Below are positions 49,605 to 60,433 of a DNA stretch of 64,000 nt, in pieces (the stretch's first letter is position 1; each line of letters opens with the position of its first letter). The stretch comes from Nansenia antarctica (lineage: Eukaryota > Chordata > Actinopteri > Argentiniformes > Microstomatidae), in the NCBI GenBank assembly GCA_963989245.1, contig OZ022352.1:5001-69000 (forward strand). Direction: 5' to 3'. A program made the position numbers and the translations under genes. The notes under the pieces were generated by a model, which had not been told where the DNA came from, ran no database searches, and was given only the letters and a program-made list of their open reading frames with translations.

Positions 49605-49835
49605 ATGCAGAAAGGAAGGACCCAGAGACCGAGTGACGACTGGTACATCTCCGACAGAGATCCTAGAGGACCAGCGCCATTCCGAGACAAGGAGAGACAA
49701 GCCGACCAGTCACAGGACTGGATGAGACGAGGAAAACGACCTCAGAACAGGAAGAACTGGTCCATTCCTACTGGAAACCGGGGGAGACAACAACCTTACC
49801 AGGACGGTAACAGGAATGGGCCGACAGGTAAGTAA
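49605..49835 (+). CDS. PLE ORF1, N-terminal basic segment
   Basis: The ATG lies 24 bases past the hammerhead-like motif, in an A-rich context. The 76 residues are polar and basic, with RRGKRPQNRK and RGRQQPYQDGNRNGP, suggesting nucleic-acid binding. No known fold is recognisable. Near the end, CAG|GTAAGT (GT at 49828) is a perfect splice-donor consensus. The reading continues in another frame (from 49816) into the rest of ORF1. PLEs are known to keep introns, so a short intron across the following CA repeat (49840-49862) is possible. A repeat-length frameshift is equally possible. An AG at 49887-49888 would restore the frame but would make an intron of only 61 nt. Confidence 0.55.
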   Translation: MQKGRTQRPSDDWYISDRDPRGPAPFRDKERQADQSQDWMRRGKRPQNRKNWSIPTGNRGRQQPYQDGNRNGPTGK

Positions 49836-49836
49836 C

Positions 49837-50971
49837 ACCACACACACAGACACACACACACACTGGGGACAGAACAACACACAGATAGAGAGGAATAATT
49901 TCCAAAAAGGGGTTAGAACCATTCATAACCTCATCAGAATGAGACATCACCTACAAAATGTTGCCGTTAAAGGCACAGTGCCTGCTAGCATAGGCAGAAA
50001 AACAAAGGAACTAGCCTCACTCATCAGACCAGCCCAACCTACAAATAAAACAATGCTATTGTTAGAGGGAAACGCCAGAAACTGGGAATACACAACTTTA
50101 CTGGTTTTGGAAAACCACTACACAACACACAGACAAATTGATCAAAGAATTTAACACAAACAACACACAAGACTGGCCTGAACAGTTTAAGGTCGCAGAG
50201 AGATGGGCCCGCAGAAACCTCGGGAATAAACTGACACAGGCAGTGATAGACCGGACCAGATCACAGATCATCGCCACCCTCCACCCCACCACACTCGACC
50301 TCCCCCCCAACCCCTCCCCTCCCACCCCTGGGGCCCCCTCTCCCTCTCTGCCCCTTCCCTCCTCCTCCCCCACCTCCTCTCCCACTCCCGTTCACCGCCT
50401 GAACCCCTCTTCTTCCCCCCCCACCCCTGGGGCCCCCTCTCCCTCTCTGCCCCTTCCCTCCTCTCCCACCTTCTCTCCCTCTCTGCCCCTTCCCTCCTCT
50501 CCCACCTCCTCTCCGGCCCCCTCTCCCTCTCTGCCCCTTCCCTCCTCTCCCACCTCCTCTCCCACCCCCTTTCGTTCCTCCTCCCGCCGTCCCCCTCCAC
50601 AGGCCACTGCAGGGAGATTCACATGCAGCAACAGGTTCGGCCCACTGGGAACAGAGCATGAGGACAACATAGAGGAGTCCACAGAGGACTTCCCACCGCT
50701 CCCGGCACCAAAGCACCCACCCAAGGAACCGGACGGACACCGACCGGAGGGGGAAGCCAGACAGCGCAACCCATGCACCCTACCCAAGGAACCGGACGGA
50801 CACCGACCGGAGGAGGAAGCCAGACAGCGCAACCCATGCACCCCACCCAAGGAACCGGACGGACACCGACCGGAGGGGGAAGCCAGACAGCGCAACCCAT
50901 ACCAAGCAACATGCAGCCAGCATCCAAACAGAGCGGCAGGACACCACCCGGGGGAGAGAACCCAACGGTAA
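49837..50971 (+). pseudogene. PLE ORF1, gag-like middle part (frameshifted)
   Basis: One frame (to 50154) encodes a helical stretch with IHNLIRMRHHLQNVAVKG, IGRKTKELASLIRPA and LLEGNARNWEYTTLLVLE. A shift near 50140 moves to a second frame that continues with WPEQFKVAERWARRNLGNKL, then a long Pro/Ser-rich linker with repeats of PSPSLPLPSSPTSS. After NRFGPLGTEHED come three repeats of PKEPDGHRPEGEARQRNP. This resembles a structural, RNA-binding ORF1 but no named domain is certain. It stops at 50971, and a third frame (50773-51090) stays open toward the inserted LINE. At least one frameshift makes this copy defective. Confidence 0.6.
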
Positions 50972-51059
50972 CACCACAGAGTGGGGGGGACACCACAACT
51001 CCCCCTGCCTCAGGCCTCCACAGGGGAAATCGGGCGCAGAACCAGGGTCACGGCAATGG

Positions 51060-51600
51060 TACACCAGGACAGTACGAACGACCGACCAGACCTTTGCACC
51101 CCACCCTAAAAATGTGGAACGCCCTTCCTATAATCTTAAAGGAGTGCAAAACACTGCCCACCTTCAAAACCACTCTCAAAAAACATTTACAGGAGGCTGC
51201 AATCCGTAACTGGACCCTCTAAATCAAAAATCAGATTAAAAGACCCGAACTACCCACTGTACATACTTTGTGTTTTGTCCCCCGCCCCCACCTGTGGTGT
51301 ATGTCCCCACCTGTCCTACCCGCTGTACATACCTTATGTTTTGTTGTATTGTTCTTCCCATGATGGATGTATGTTTATCTTGTAGATAGTAATAGTTATT
51401 TGTCTGTATTATCTTGTAGATAGTACTAGTTTTTTTGTCTGTCTTACATGTAACGATGAATTGAGAATCAAGGACCCCAATTGAAATAAGCCAGTGGCTT
51501 TCTTGGGTTTTTATCCTGTTAGTTGACCTTGTATGTAATATGTACCTTCATGTACCTACTTCTGCAAATCTTCTAATAAAGTTTTTCAATCAATCAATCA
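51060..51600 (+). mobile_element. LINE 3' end inserted in PLE ORF1
   Basis: This is a severely 5'-truncated non-LTR retrotransposon. Its coding tail (about 51085-51222) contains WNALPIILKECKTLPTFK and KKHLQ before the stop. That is the WNxLP...FKxxLKxHL ending typical of L2/CR1/Rex-like LINE polyproteins. A 370-bp 3' UTR follows, with AATAAA at 51575 and a CAATCAATCAATCA tail. The right edge is the end of the ATCA repeats. The left edge is approximate and I could not define a target duplication. Insertion separates the proline-rich part of ORF1 from the SGNH part. Confidence 0.75.
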
Positions 51601-52161
51601 CCACCCCAGCCAGAATACAGCGTGACAACGCATAGAGGGACACAGCGCAAGAAAGACTTTTGGAACCTAAACATCAAGAAGAAAGTGGTCATCATGGGAG
51701 ACTCCAACCTCAGAGGAATAGGATCTTTCACCCAGAGCCACATACAGATTGACAGCTTCCCAGGGGCAACACTCCAACACGCAGAATTCCTAATAGAAGA
51801 GGCAACAGTCAACACAGAGGTGGAGACAGTCATCCTGTCCTTCGGGATCAACAACAGAAACCAAACGGATAAAACAGCAGTCAAGGCCTTGACAGCAGCA
51901 CGGAAAAAAGCAGAGGAGAAATTCAGAAAAGCAAAAATCTACGTGGCAGAAATCAACTTTCCCCAAAACCTGAGCAGGAAAGAAAAGATACTGTTGGAAG
52001 CGCTGAATAACCACATCGTGTCACGAGGCAACCACATCCCGAAAATACCGGACGAGGACTTCGAGACCGGGAAAACTAACAACGAACACAACCCAAACAT
52101 CCATTGGACGCCGCTGACAGCAGGTAACATCCTAAAACACTGGCTGACATGTTTAAACTAG
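51601..52161 (+). CDS. PLE ORF1 C-terminal SGNH/GDSL-type hydrolase domain
   Basis: About 185 codons are open from the LINE edge to TAG. Counting from 51622 as residue 1, motifs appear in the order of SGNH hydrolases: VVIMGDSNLRG (nucleophile Ser28), DSFPGA (Gly48), ILSFGINN (Asn77), and IHWTP (His161). The Asp usually three residues before the His is Pro158 here, so activity is doubtful in this copy. Esterase-like SGNH domains occur in ORF1 of some LINEs, and GDSL esterases are reported in rotifer Terminons. There is no start ATG before the GDSN motif, because the 5' part was cut off by the LINE insertion. The 3' end overlaps the RT ORF. Confidence 0.75.
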   Translation, partial: PPQPEYSVTTHRGTQRKKDFWNLNIKKKVVIMGDSNLRGIGSFTQSHIQIDSFPGATLQHAEFLIEEATVNTEVETVILSFGINNRNQTDKTAVKALTAARKKAEEKFRKAKIYVAEINFPQNLSRKEKILLEALNNHIVSRGNHIPKIPDEDFETGKTNNEHNPNIHWTPLTAGNILKHWLTCLN

Positions 52162-53738
52162 ATGACCCCACAAGACCAAACGGGATAGAGGGGTATACGA
52201 ACACTATTAATCTATCAAACACATTCCAACCAACGGAAGCCCAACTAAGCCTCTTGGAAAAAGGTCTATCCTTTATTCCAACCCTGGACATCTATAGACA
52301 ACAGAACAACAAGATTAATGTGGACATGCAAAGCTACCATAGGAGATTGAAACTGGCAGCCCACTTCGGGGAGGACAGGGATGAACCAAGGCCCAGATTC
52401 ACACCAAAATCTCACTGGGAACCACCGATTGCAAAGGTCGCACCAGAAATAAAAAGAATTATTGGGGAAGATCAGACCATCCTGAGGAATCTCCCCAGAC
52501 ACAGCAAGGAAAAAAACTACTTGACAGGAGAACAGGTGTTGGCACTCAGGCAACTAACCAAAAACAACGACTTGGCGATAAAACCGGCAGATAAAGGAAG
52601 CTCAATAGTATTAATGGACAGACATCAATACTTAATTGAGGCAGAAAGACAACTTAGTAATCAAGAACACTATCAGGTACTAACCCACCCTATTTTCCAA
52701 CAAACAGCAGTGGAAATCAAGGAAATAGTAAACAGACTGGAAGAAAGGCGGTACATTAACGCCAAACAGAGCAGATACCTTATTGGAGAGGACACGCCCA
52801 GGGCTAGAATATTTTACCTATTACCAAAAATACACAAACCACCCGATACTTGGACAGTCCCCTACGAAATACCAGCAGGACGCCCAATAGTGTCGGACGT
52901 CAACAGCGAATCACAGAGGTCAGCGGAATACATAGACCACTTTCTGAATCCTCTCTCAGTAAAACACAATAGCTACATTAAGGACACTTATGACTTTGTG
53001 GAGAAAATCAAAGCCATGATAATCCCTGAGAACACAATATTATTTACTATTGACGTAGACAGTCTGTACACTAACATAGAAACAGGGGCAGGACTTAGAG
53101 CAGTTAGAAAATGTTTTAACAAATACCCAGACGCAGATAGACCGGAGAGAGAAATATTGGAATTACTACACATTAACCTGACCAAAAATGACTTTGAATT
53201 CAACAACAGGTATTACCTACAGACAAAAGGAACAGCCATGGGGAAAAAGTTTGCACCGGCCTATGCCAACATCTACATGGCAGAATGGGAGGAAACAGTA
53301 CTGGCAAAGTGCCAGCTGAAACCTCTACATTATGTAAGATATTTAGACGACATCTGGGGCACATGGACACACAGCTTAGAACAATTCCAAGACTTCATAA
53401 ACATTCTCAACACACACCACACTTCCATCACAGTAAAATACACGACACATAATGAAACAATAGACTTTCTGGATACCACAACCTACAAAGGCACAGACTT
53501 TAAAACACAGAAGACACTGGATATTAAAGTATTCTTTAAAGATACAGACACACACGCACTGTTACATAAGCAGAGTTTTCACCCCCCAAAAAATTCAAGG
53601 GAATAGTTAAATCTCAATTACTAAGGTTCCACAGCATATGCACACAAAAAGATAAATTTGAGACAGCAACAAAAACACTCTTTCATTCTCTCAGAAACAG
53701 AGGATACGGCAGATCCTATTTAAGACAAATACGCAAAT
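52149..53738 (+). pseudogene. PLE reverse transcriptase, truncated and frameshifted copy
   Basis: An ATG (52149) opens inside the end of the SGNH frame. The first 480 residues closely match copy 1: KPADKGSSIVLMD, GRPIVS, IDVDSLYTNI, GTAMGKKFAPAYAN and YLDD are all intact, so the RT core is complete. Near 53585 the sequence CACCCCCCAAAAAATTC replaces the CACCCAAAACACACATTC of copy 1. This shifts the frame and ends the ORF at 53606. Homology continues out of frame to 53738 and then stops. The GIY-YIG domain is absent. Confidence 0.9.
52152..52194 (+). promoter_or_regulatory. Putative -1 programmed frameshift site joining SGNH and RT ORFs
   Basis: The SGNH frame ends TGT TTA AAC TAG, so T TTA AAC sits in exact X-XXY-YYZ phase for -1 slippage. 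The -1 frame continues as the RT ORF. After a 6-nt spacer, ACCCC (52165-52169) can pair with GGGGT (52190-52194). TTTAAAC is one of the most efficient slippery heptamers known. Reinitiation at the overlapping ATG is the alternative. Confidence 0.55.
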
Positions 53739-54270
53739 GATCATATGACAAGGTTCCAATATTTCTCCATTTAGATAATGGTCAAAGCTCACCAATGCAG
53801 AAAGCAGCAGGTTTCCTCACACACACAACAGCAACAAACAGGTCATCCACTGAGCAGCATAGCAGCCGGGGGAAACTGGTGGGGACAGCATGGCTTCAGT
53901 TAGCATGGCTGAGTTAGCATTGAGCCAAACATTTCCTCCAAATGAATCCAACTGCTGAGATTGATGTTTGCTCACCTCGTATCTGAATGTGAAGAACATG
54001 AATTCCTTGGGTCCAAGTTCAGTTTCCAGTTGGTTTTCGGGAGTCAAGATCCAGGATGAAATGTTCTGTGTCAGTGGTGAAAACTCACGCAGTGTCTCTG
54101 AGACGAGCACAGGTGCTGCTAATTGAGTGGAGTTTGGGCTCCTTTTCAAAGGGAAAAAAGGGGCGGGTGCAGGGAGGAGCCTGCTTCCATTGGTTCAGGG
54201 ATTGAGACATGGAATGAGTCAGTGGGCGTCCCCACAGACATCAATTAAGTCAACCCCTCATCTCACCAGA
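53739..54270. other. Intergenic sequence, no recognised feature
   Basis: This runs from the PLE breakpoint to the minisatellite. A 110-codon minus-strand frame (54149-53817) has no motif I recognise and no conserved composition. I see no repeats, TIRs or RNA gene. Confidence 0.5.
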
Positions 54271-57200
54271 GTTACACATGACACCACCACCCTCCACCCA
54301 ACCAACCTCCACTCAGCCATGACACCACCACCCTCCACCCAACCAACCTCCACTCAGCCATGACACCACCACCCTCCACCCAACCAACCAACCTCCACTC
54401 AGCCATGACACCACCACCCTCCACCCAACCAACCTCCACTCAGCCATGACACCACCACCCTCCACCCAACCAACCAACCTCCACTCAGCCATGACACCAC
54501 CACCCTCCACCCAACCAACCAACCTCCACTCAGCCATGACACCACCACCCTCCACCCAACCAACCTCCACTCAGCCATGACACCACCACCCTCCACCCAA
54601 CCAACCAACCTACACTCAGCCATGACACCACCACCCTCCACCCAACCAACCAACCTCCACTCAGCCATGACACCACCACCACCCTCCACCCAACCAACCA
54701 ACCTCCACTCAGCCATGACACCACCACCCTCCACCCAACCAACCTCCACTCAGCCATGACACCACCACCCTCCACCCAACCAACCTACCTCCACTCAGCC
54801 ATGACACCACCACCCTCCACCCAACCAACCTCCACTCAGCCATGACACCACCACCCTCCACCCATCCAACCAACCAACCTCCACTCATCCATGACACCTC
54901 CACCCATCCAACCAACCTCCACTCAGCATGACACCTCCACCCATCCAACCAACCAACCTCCACTCAGCCATGACACCACCACCCTCCACCCATCCAACCA
55001 ACCTCCACTCAGCCATGACACCACCACCCTCGAACCAACCAACCTCCACTCAGCCATGACACCACCACCCTCCACCCATCCAACCAACCTCCACTCAGCC
55101 ATGACACCACCACCCTCCACCCAACCAACCTCCACTCATCCATGACACCACCCTCCACCCAACCAACCAACCTCCACTCAGCCATGACACCACAACCCTC
55201 CACCCAACCAACCTCCACTCAGCCATGACACCACCACCCTCCACCCAACCAACCTCCACTCAGCCATGACTCCACCACCCTCCACCCAACCAACCAACCT
55301 CCACTCAGCCATGACACCACCCTCCACCCAACCAACCTCCACTCAGCCATGACACCACCACCCTCCACCCAACCAACCAACCTCCACTCAGCCATGACAC
55401 CACCACCCTCCACCCAACCAACCAACCTCCACTCAGCCATGACACCACCCTCCACCCAACCAACCTCCACTCAGCCATGACTCCACCACCCTCCACCCAA
55501 CCAACCAACCTCCACTCAGCCATGACACCACCACCCTCCACCCAACCAACCTCCACTCAGCCATGACTCCACCACCCTCCACCCAACCAACCAACCTCCA
55601 CTCAGCCATGACTCCACCACCCTCCACCCAACCAACCAACCTCCACTCAGCCATGACACCACCACCCTCCACCCAACCAACCAACCTCCACTCAGCCATG
55701 ACACCACGACCCTCCACCCAACCAACCAACCTCCACTCAGCCATGACACCACCACCCTCCACCCATCCAACCAACCTCCACTCAGCCATAACACCACCAC
55801 CCTCCACCCATCCAACCAACCTCCACTCATCCATGACACCTCCACCCATCCAACCAACCAACCTCCACTCAGCATGACACCACCACCCTCCACCCATCCA
55901 ACATCCACTCAGCCATGACACCACCACCCTCCACCCATCCAACCAACCAACCTCCACTCAGCCGTGACACCACCACCCTCCACCCAACCAACCAACCTCC
56001 ACTCAGCCATGACACCACGACCCTCCACCCATCCAACCAACCAACCTCCACTCAGCCATGACACCACCACCCTCCACCCAACCAACCAACTTCCACTCAG
56101 CCATGACACCACCACCCTCCACCCAACCAACCAACCTCCACTCAGCCATGACACCACCACCCTACACCCATCCAACCAACCAACCTCCACTCAGCCATGA
56201 CACCACCACCGTCCACCCAACCAACCTCCACTCAGCAAAGACACCACCACCCTCGAACCAACCAACCTCCACTCAGCCATAACACCACCACCCTCCACCC
56301 AACCAACCTCCACTCAGCCATGAGTCATGACACCACCACCCTCCACCCATCCAACCAACCAACCTCCACTCAGCCATGACACCACCACCCTCCACCCATC
56401 CAACCAACCAACCTCAACTCAGCCATGACACCACCACCCTCCACCCATCCAATTAACCTCCACTCAGCCATGACACCACCACCCTCCACCCATCCATCCA
56501 ACCAACCAACCTCCACTCAGCCATGACACCACCACCCTCCACCCATCCAACCAACCTCCACTCAGCCATGACACCACCACCCTCCACCCATCCATCCAAC
56601 CAACCAACCTCCACTCAGCCATGACACCACCACCCTCCACCCATCCAAACAACCTCCACTCAGCCATGACACCACCACCCTCCACCCATCCAACCAACCA
56701 ACCTCCACTCAGCCATGACACCACCACCCTCCACCCATCCAACCAACCTCCACTCAGCCATGACACCACCACCCTCCACCCATCCAACCAACCAACCTCC
56801 ACTCAGCCATGACACCACCACCCTCCACCCATCCAACCAACCAACCTCCACTCAGCCATGACACCACCACCCTCCACCCATCCAACCAACCAACCAAACC
56901 TCCACTCAGCCATGACACCACCACCCTCCACCCATCCAACCAACCTCCACTCATCCATGACACCTCCACCCATCCAACCAACCAACCAACCTCCACTCAG
57001 CATGACACCACCACCCTCCACCCATCCAACCAACCAACCTCCACTCAGCCATGACACCACCACCCTCCACCCATCCAACCAACCAACCTCCACTCAGCCA
57101 TGACACCACCACCCTCCACCCATCCAACCAACCTCCACTCAGCCATGACACCACCACCCTCCACCCATCCAACCAACCAACCACCCTCCACTCAGCCATG

Positions 57201-58914
57201 ACACCACCACCCTCCACCCATCCAACCAACCAACCAACCTCCACTCAGCCATGACACCACCACCCTCCACCCATCCAACCAACCAACCTCCACTCAGCCA
57301 TGACACCACCACCCTCCACCCATCCAACCAACCTCCACCCAGCCATGACACCACCACCCTCCACCCATCCAACCAACCAACCTCCACTCAGCCATGACAC
57401 CACCACCCTCCACCCATCCAATTAACCTCCACTCAGCCATGACACCACCAACCTCCACCCATCCAACCAACCTCCACTCAGCCATGACACCACCACCCTC
57501 CACCCATCCAACCAACCTCCACTCAGCCATGACACCACCACCCTCCACCCATCCAACCAACCAACCTCCACTCAGCCATGACACCACCACCCTTCACCCA
57601 TCCAACCAACCTCCACTCAGCCATGACACCACCACCCTCCACCCATCCAAACAACCTCCACTCAGCCATGACACCACCACCCTCCACCCATCCAACCAAC
57701 CAACCTCCACTCAGCCATGACACCACCACCCTCCACCCATCCAACCAACCTCCACTCAGCCATGACACCACCACCCTCCACCCATCCAACCAACCAACCT
57801 CCACTCAGCCATGACACCACCACCCTCCACCCATCCAACCAACCAACCAAACCTCCACTCAGCCATGACACCACCACCCTCCACCCATCCAACCAACCTC
57901 CACTCATCCATGACACCTCCACCCATCCAACCAACCAACCAACCTCCACTCAGCATGACACCACCACCCTCCACCCATCCAACCAACCAACCTCCACTCA
58001 GCCATGACACCACCACCCTCCACCCATCCAACCAACCAACCTCCACTCAGCCATGACACCACCACCCTCCACCCATCCAACCAACCTCCACTCAGCCATG
58101 ACACCACCACCCTCCACCCATCCAACCAACCAACCACCCTCCACTCAGCCATGACACCACCACCCTCCACCCATCCAACCAACCAACCAACCTCCACTCA
58201 GCCATGACACCACCACCCTCCACCCATCCAACCAACCTCCACTCAGCCATGACACCACCACCCTCCACCCATCCAACCAACCAACCTCCACTCAGCCATG
58301 ACACCACCACCCTCCACCCATCCAACCAACCTCCACCCAGCCATGACACCACCACCCTCCACCCATCCAACCAACCAACCTCCACTCAGCCATGACACCA
58401 CCACCCTCCACCCATCCAATTAACCTCCACTCAGCCATGACACCACCAACCTCCACCCATCCAACCAACCTCCACTCAGCCATGACACCACCACCCTCCA
58501 CCCATCCAACCAACCTCCACTCAGCCATGACACCACCACCCTCCACCCATCCAACCAACCAACCTCCACTCAGCCATGACACCACCACACTCCACCCATC
58601 CAACCAACCAACCTCCACTCAGCCATGACACCATCACCCTCCACCCATCCAACCAACCAACCAAACCTCCACTCAGCCATGACACCACCACCCTCCACCC
58701 ATCCAACCAACCTCCACTCAGCCATGACACCACCAACCTCCACCCATCCAACCAACCTCCACTCAGCTATGACACCACCACCCTCCACCCAACCAACCTC
58801 CACTCAGCCATGACACCACCACCCTCCACCCATCCAACCAACCAACCTCCACTCAGCCATGACACCACCACCCTCCACCCATCCAACCAACCAACCTCCA
58901 CTCAGCCATGACAC
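54271..58914. repeat. G4-prone minisatellite, 41/45/49-bp units
   Basis: The basic 41-bp unit reads CATGACACCACCACCCTCC, then ACCCAACCAACC and TCCACTCAGC. Added CAAC or ATCC tetranucleotides give 45- and 49-bp forms. Roughly a hundred units are present. From about 56.6 to 58.5 kb a 953-bp block of units is duplicated in tandem: the unit pattern at 56803-57244 recurs at 57756-58197. On the minus strand each unit gives GGTTGGTTGGGTGGAGGG and GGTGGTGG, a dense G-quadruplex motif. All proline/threonine- and glycine/valine/tryptophan-rich frames here are translations of the repeat. Confidence 0.97.
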
Positions 58915-59400
58915 CACCACCCTCCACCCAGCCACAACACCACCACCCTCCACCCAGCCACGACACCACCACCCTCCACCCAGCCACGACACCACCACCC
59001 TCCACCCAGCCCGGACACCACCACCCTCCACCCAGCCACCACACCACCACCACCCTTAACCCAGCCATGACACCACCACCCTCCACCCATCCAACCAACC
59101 AACCTCCACTCAGCCATGACACCACCACCCTCCACCCAGCCACGACACCACCACCCTCCACCCAGCCACGACACCACCACCCTCCACCCAGCCACGACAC
59201 CACCACCCTCCACCCATCCAACCAACCAACCTCCACTCAGCCACGACACCACCACCCTCCACCCAGCCACGACACCACCACCCTCCACCCAGCCACGACA
59301 CCACCACCCTCCACCCAGCCACGACACCACCACCCTAAACCCAGCCATGACACCACCACCCTCCACCCAGCCACGACACCACCAACCTCCACCCTACACT
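58915..59400. repeat. 26-bp variant of the minisatellite
   Basis: Units shorten to 26 bp (CACGACACCACCACCCTCC plus ACCCAGC) by losing the CCAACCAACCTCCACT portion. Long units are interspersed at about 59080-59110 and 59210-59240. The change suggests a deletion variant that spread locally. Confidence 0.93.
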
Positions 59401-59514
59401 AAACCCACAGCTATGAACAAAATAAACTATTTCTGGTAACAGATTATAAACAAACTAGTCAAACAAAACACCACCCGTTCCCTCTCTCGCTACACATGAC
59501 AAAACACACATTCA

Positions 59515-60162
59515 GGCCCTGTCCACACCTATACGTTTTTTTTATAAACGTGGATTTTTATATTCGTTTTGGGGGGTTCGTCCAGACGCAAACGAGTTTT
59601 TGCCCCCTGAAAACGAAGATGTTTAAAAACGCCTGCCAGAGTGAAGATGTTTAAAAACGCTGTATATTCGCCATATATTTTTGACGTGTGGACGAGAGAG
59701 ACGGAGCTTTTTGTATTCGTCACGTCATCATGCGCGTAGATTTCTATGATCATGGGCACTGCAGCTGTTTGCTGTTCCCTCCAACGTCATATCCTGGCAC
59801 CAGTAACTACTATGTTTACAACAGGCAACGGTGGTCGAGGCTACACAAGCGAGGAAAATGGATGTGAACAAAGTGCTTCTAGTTCTTTCACTGTTAACTG
59901 GACTTTTAACCTGTTTACAGATAAATGCACAGTTAATGATCGAGAACATTGAGAGACAGAGGCGTCTGATTGGTCAGCGGGGCTATGGGGATAATATTAT
60001 ATCGCCGACTACTGGTGTGGAATGCTCAATGACAGCGTTTATATTGCGTTCATGCGTATGCATGTGGACACAGACATTGTTTATAAACATGCTGGTGTGG
60101 ACGGTAATATTTTTATATACGAAAAACGTTTATCAAAAAAACATATAGGTGTGGACAGGGCC
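59515..60162. mobile_element. Non-autonomous DNA transposon (MITE), PIF/Harbinger-like
   Basis: The two ends are inverted copies: GGCCCTGTCCACACCTATA at the left, and the same read from the right on the minus strand. Similarity continues through ATAAACGT-like sequence. GGCCCTGT termini are typical of PIF/Harbinger and related fish elements. The flanks TCA and TAA would be an imperfect 3-bp TWA target duplication, so the family call is tentative. Internally there is a 105-codon frame (59831-60148) with RQRRLIGQRG but no identifiable transposase catalytic motif. Confidence 0.75.
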
Positions 60163-60163
60163 T

Positions 60164-60425
60164 AAGTAGGAGATGATCTTCTGGGTTTGGATGACAGCTG
60201 ATTGAACACAGGTGAGGGCTGACGAGATAACGATGATGGACAGGACCCAATAACCAACAGGGGAGGAACCACATGCACACCACTTCACCTAGGGGGAGAC
60301 AGACAGAATTAAAACAAAAACAGACACAGGACATAATACAATACATACAAGTCTGTAACACTTGCATACATACAGACACCACCTCCACTTACATACATAC
60401 ACCTCCTCCGCAGACATGCAGACAT
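60164..60425. other. Spacer with CA/TACA-rich sequence
   Basis: This lies between the MITE and the hAT element. It includes ACATACA repeats, and similar sequence resumes on the far side of the hAT element (61963-62040), showing that the hAT inserted into it. No gene is visible. Confidence 0.6.
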
Positions 60426-60433
60426 GCACAGAC

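Larger units (their letters stand above)
49510..53738 (+). mobile_element. Penelope-like retroelement copy 2, 5'-complete, 3'-truncated
   Basis: It begins immediately after telomere repeat. Order: a GAGGAC-AG-GTCCTC hairpin (49524-49537), a hammerhead-like motif, ORF1 (basic start, helical part, proline-rich part), an inserted LINE 3' end, the SGNH domain, then the RT ORF. Homology to copy 1 stops at 53738 (after AATACGCA), before the GIY-YIG region. The RT frame is also broken near 53585. A 5'-truncated copy lying upstream of a copy with a full 5' end is typical of PLE insertions, though the telomere tract between them is not. The copy is decayed. Confidence 0.85.

Noticed and set aside
50261..50895. 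Minus-strand glycine/arginine-rich frames opposite PLE ORF1
   Set aside because: They are antisense shadows of the proline/serine-rich repeats of ORF1.
51060..51600. Whole PLE ORF1 as part of a LINE
   Set aside because: The SGNH ORF runs directly into the PLE RT ORF with a shared overlap in both copies, and the LINE-like part ends in its own polyadenylation signal and tail before the SGNH domain.
53817..54149. 110-codon minus-strand frame downstream of the PLE
   Set aside because: No motif, no second copy and no splice or promoter context. I could not support it as a gene.
54300..59440. Long proline/threonine-rich and glycine/valine/tryptophan-rich frames
   Set aside because: They are translations of the 41/45/49/26-bp minisatellite, broken wherever a unit length not divisible by three intervenes.
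59831..60148. 105-codon frame inside the MITE as a functional gene
   Set aside because: It lies wholly within a short non-autonomous element, with no catalytic motif. At most it is a remnant of the parent transposon.
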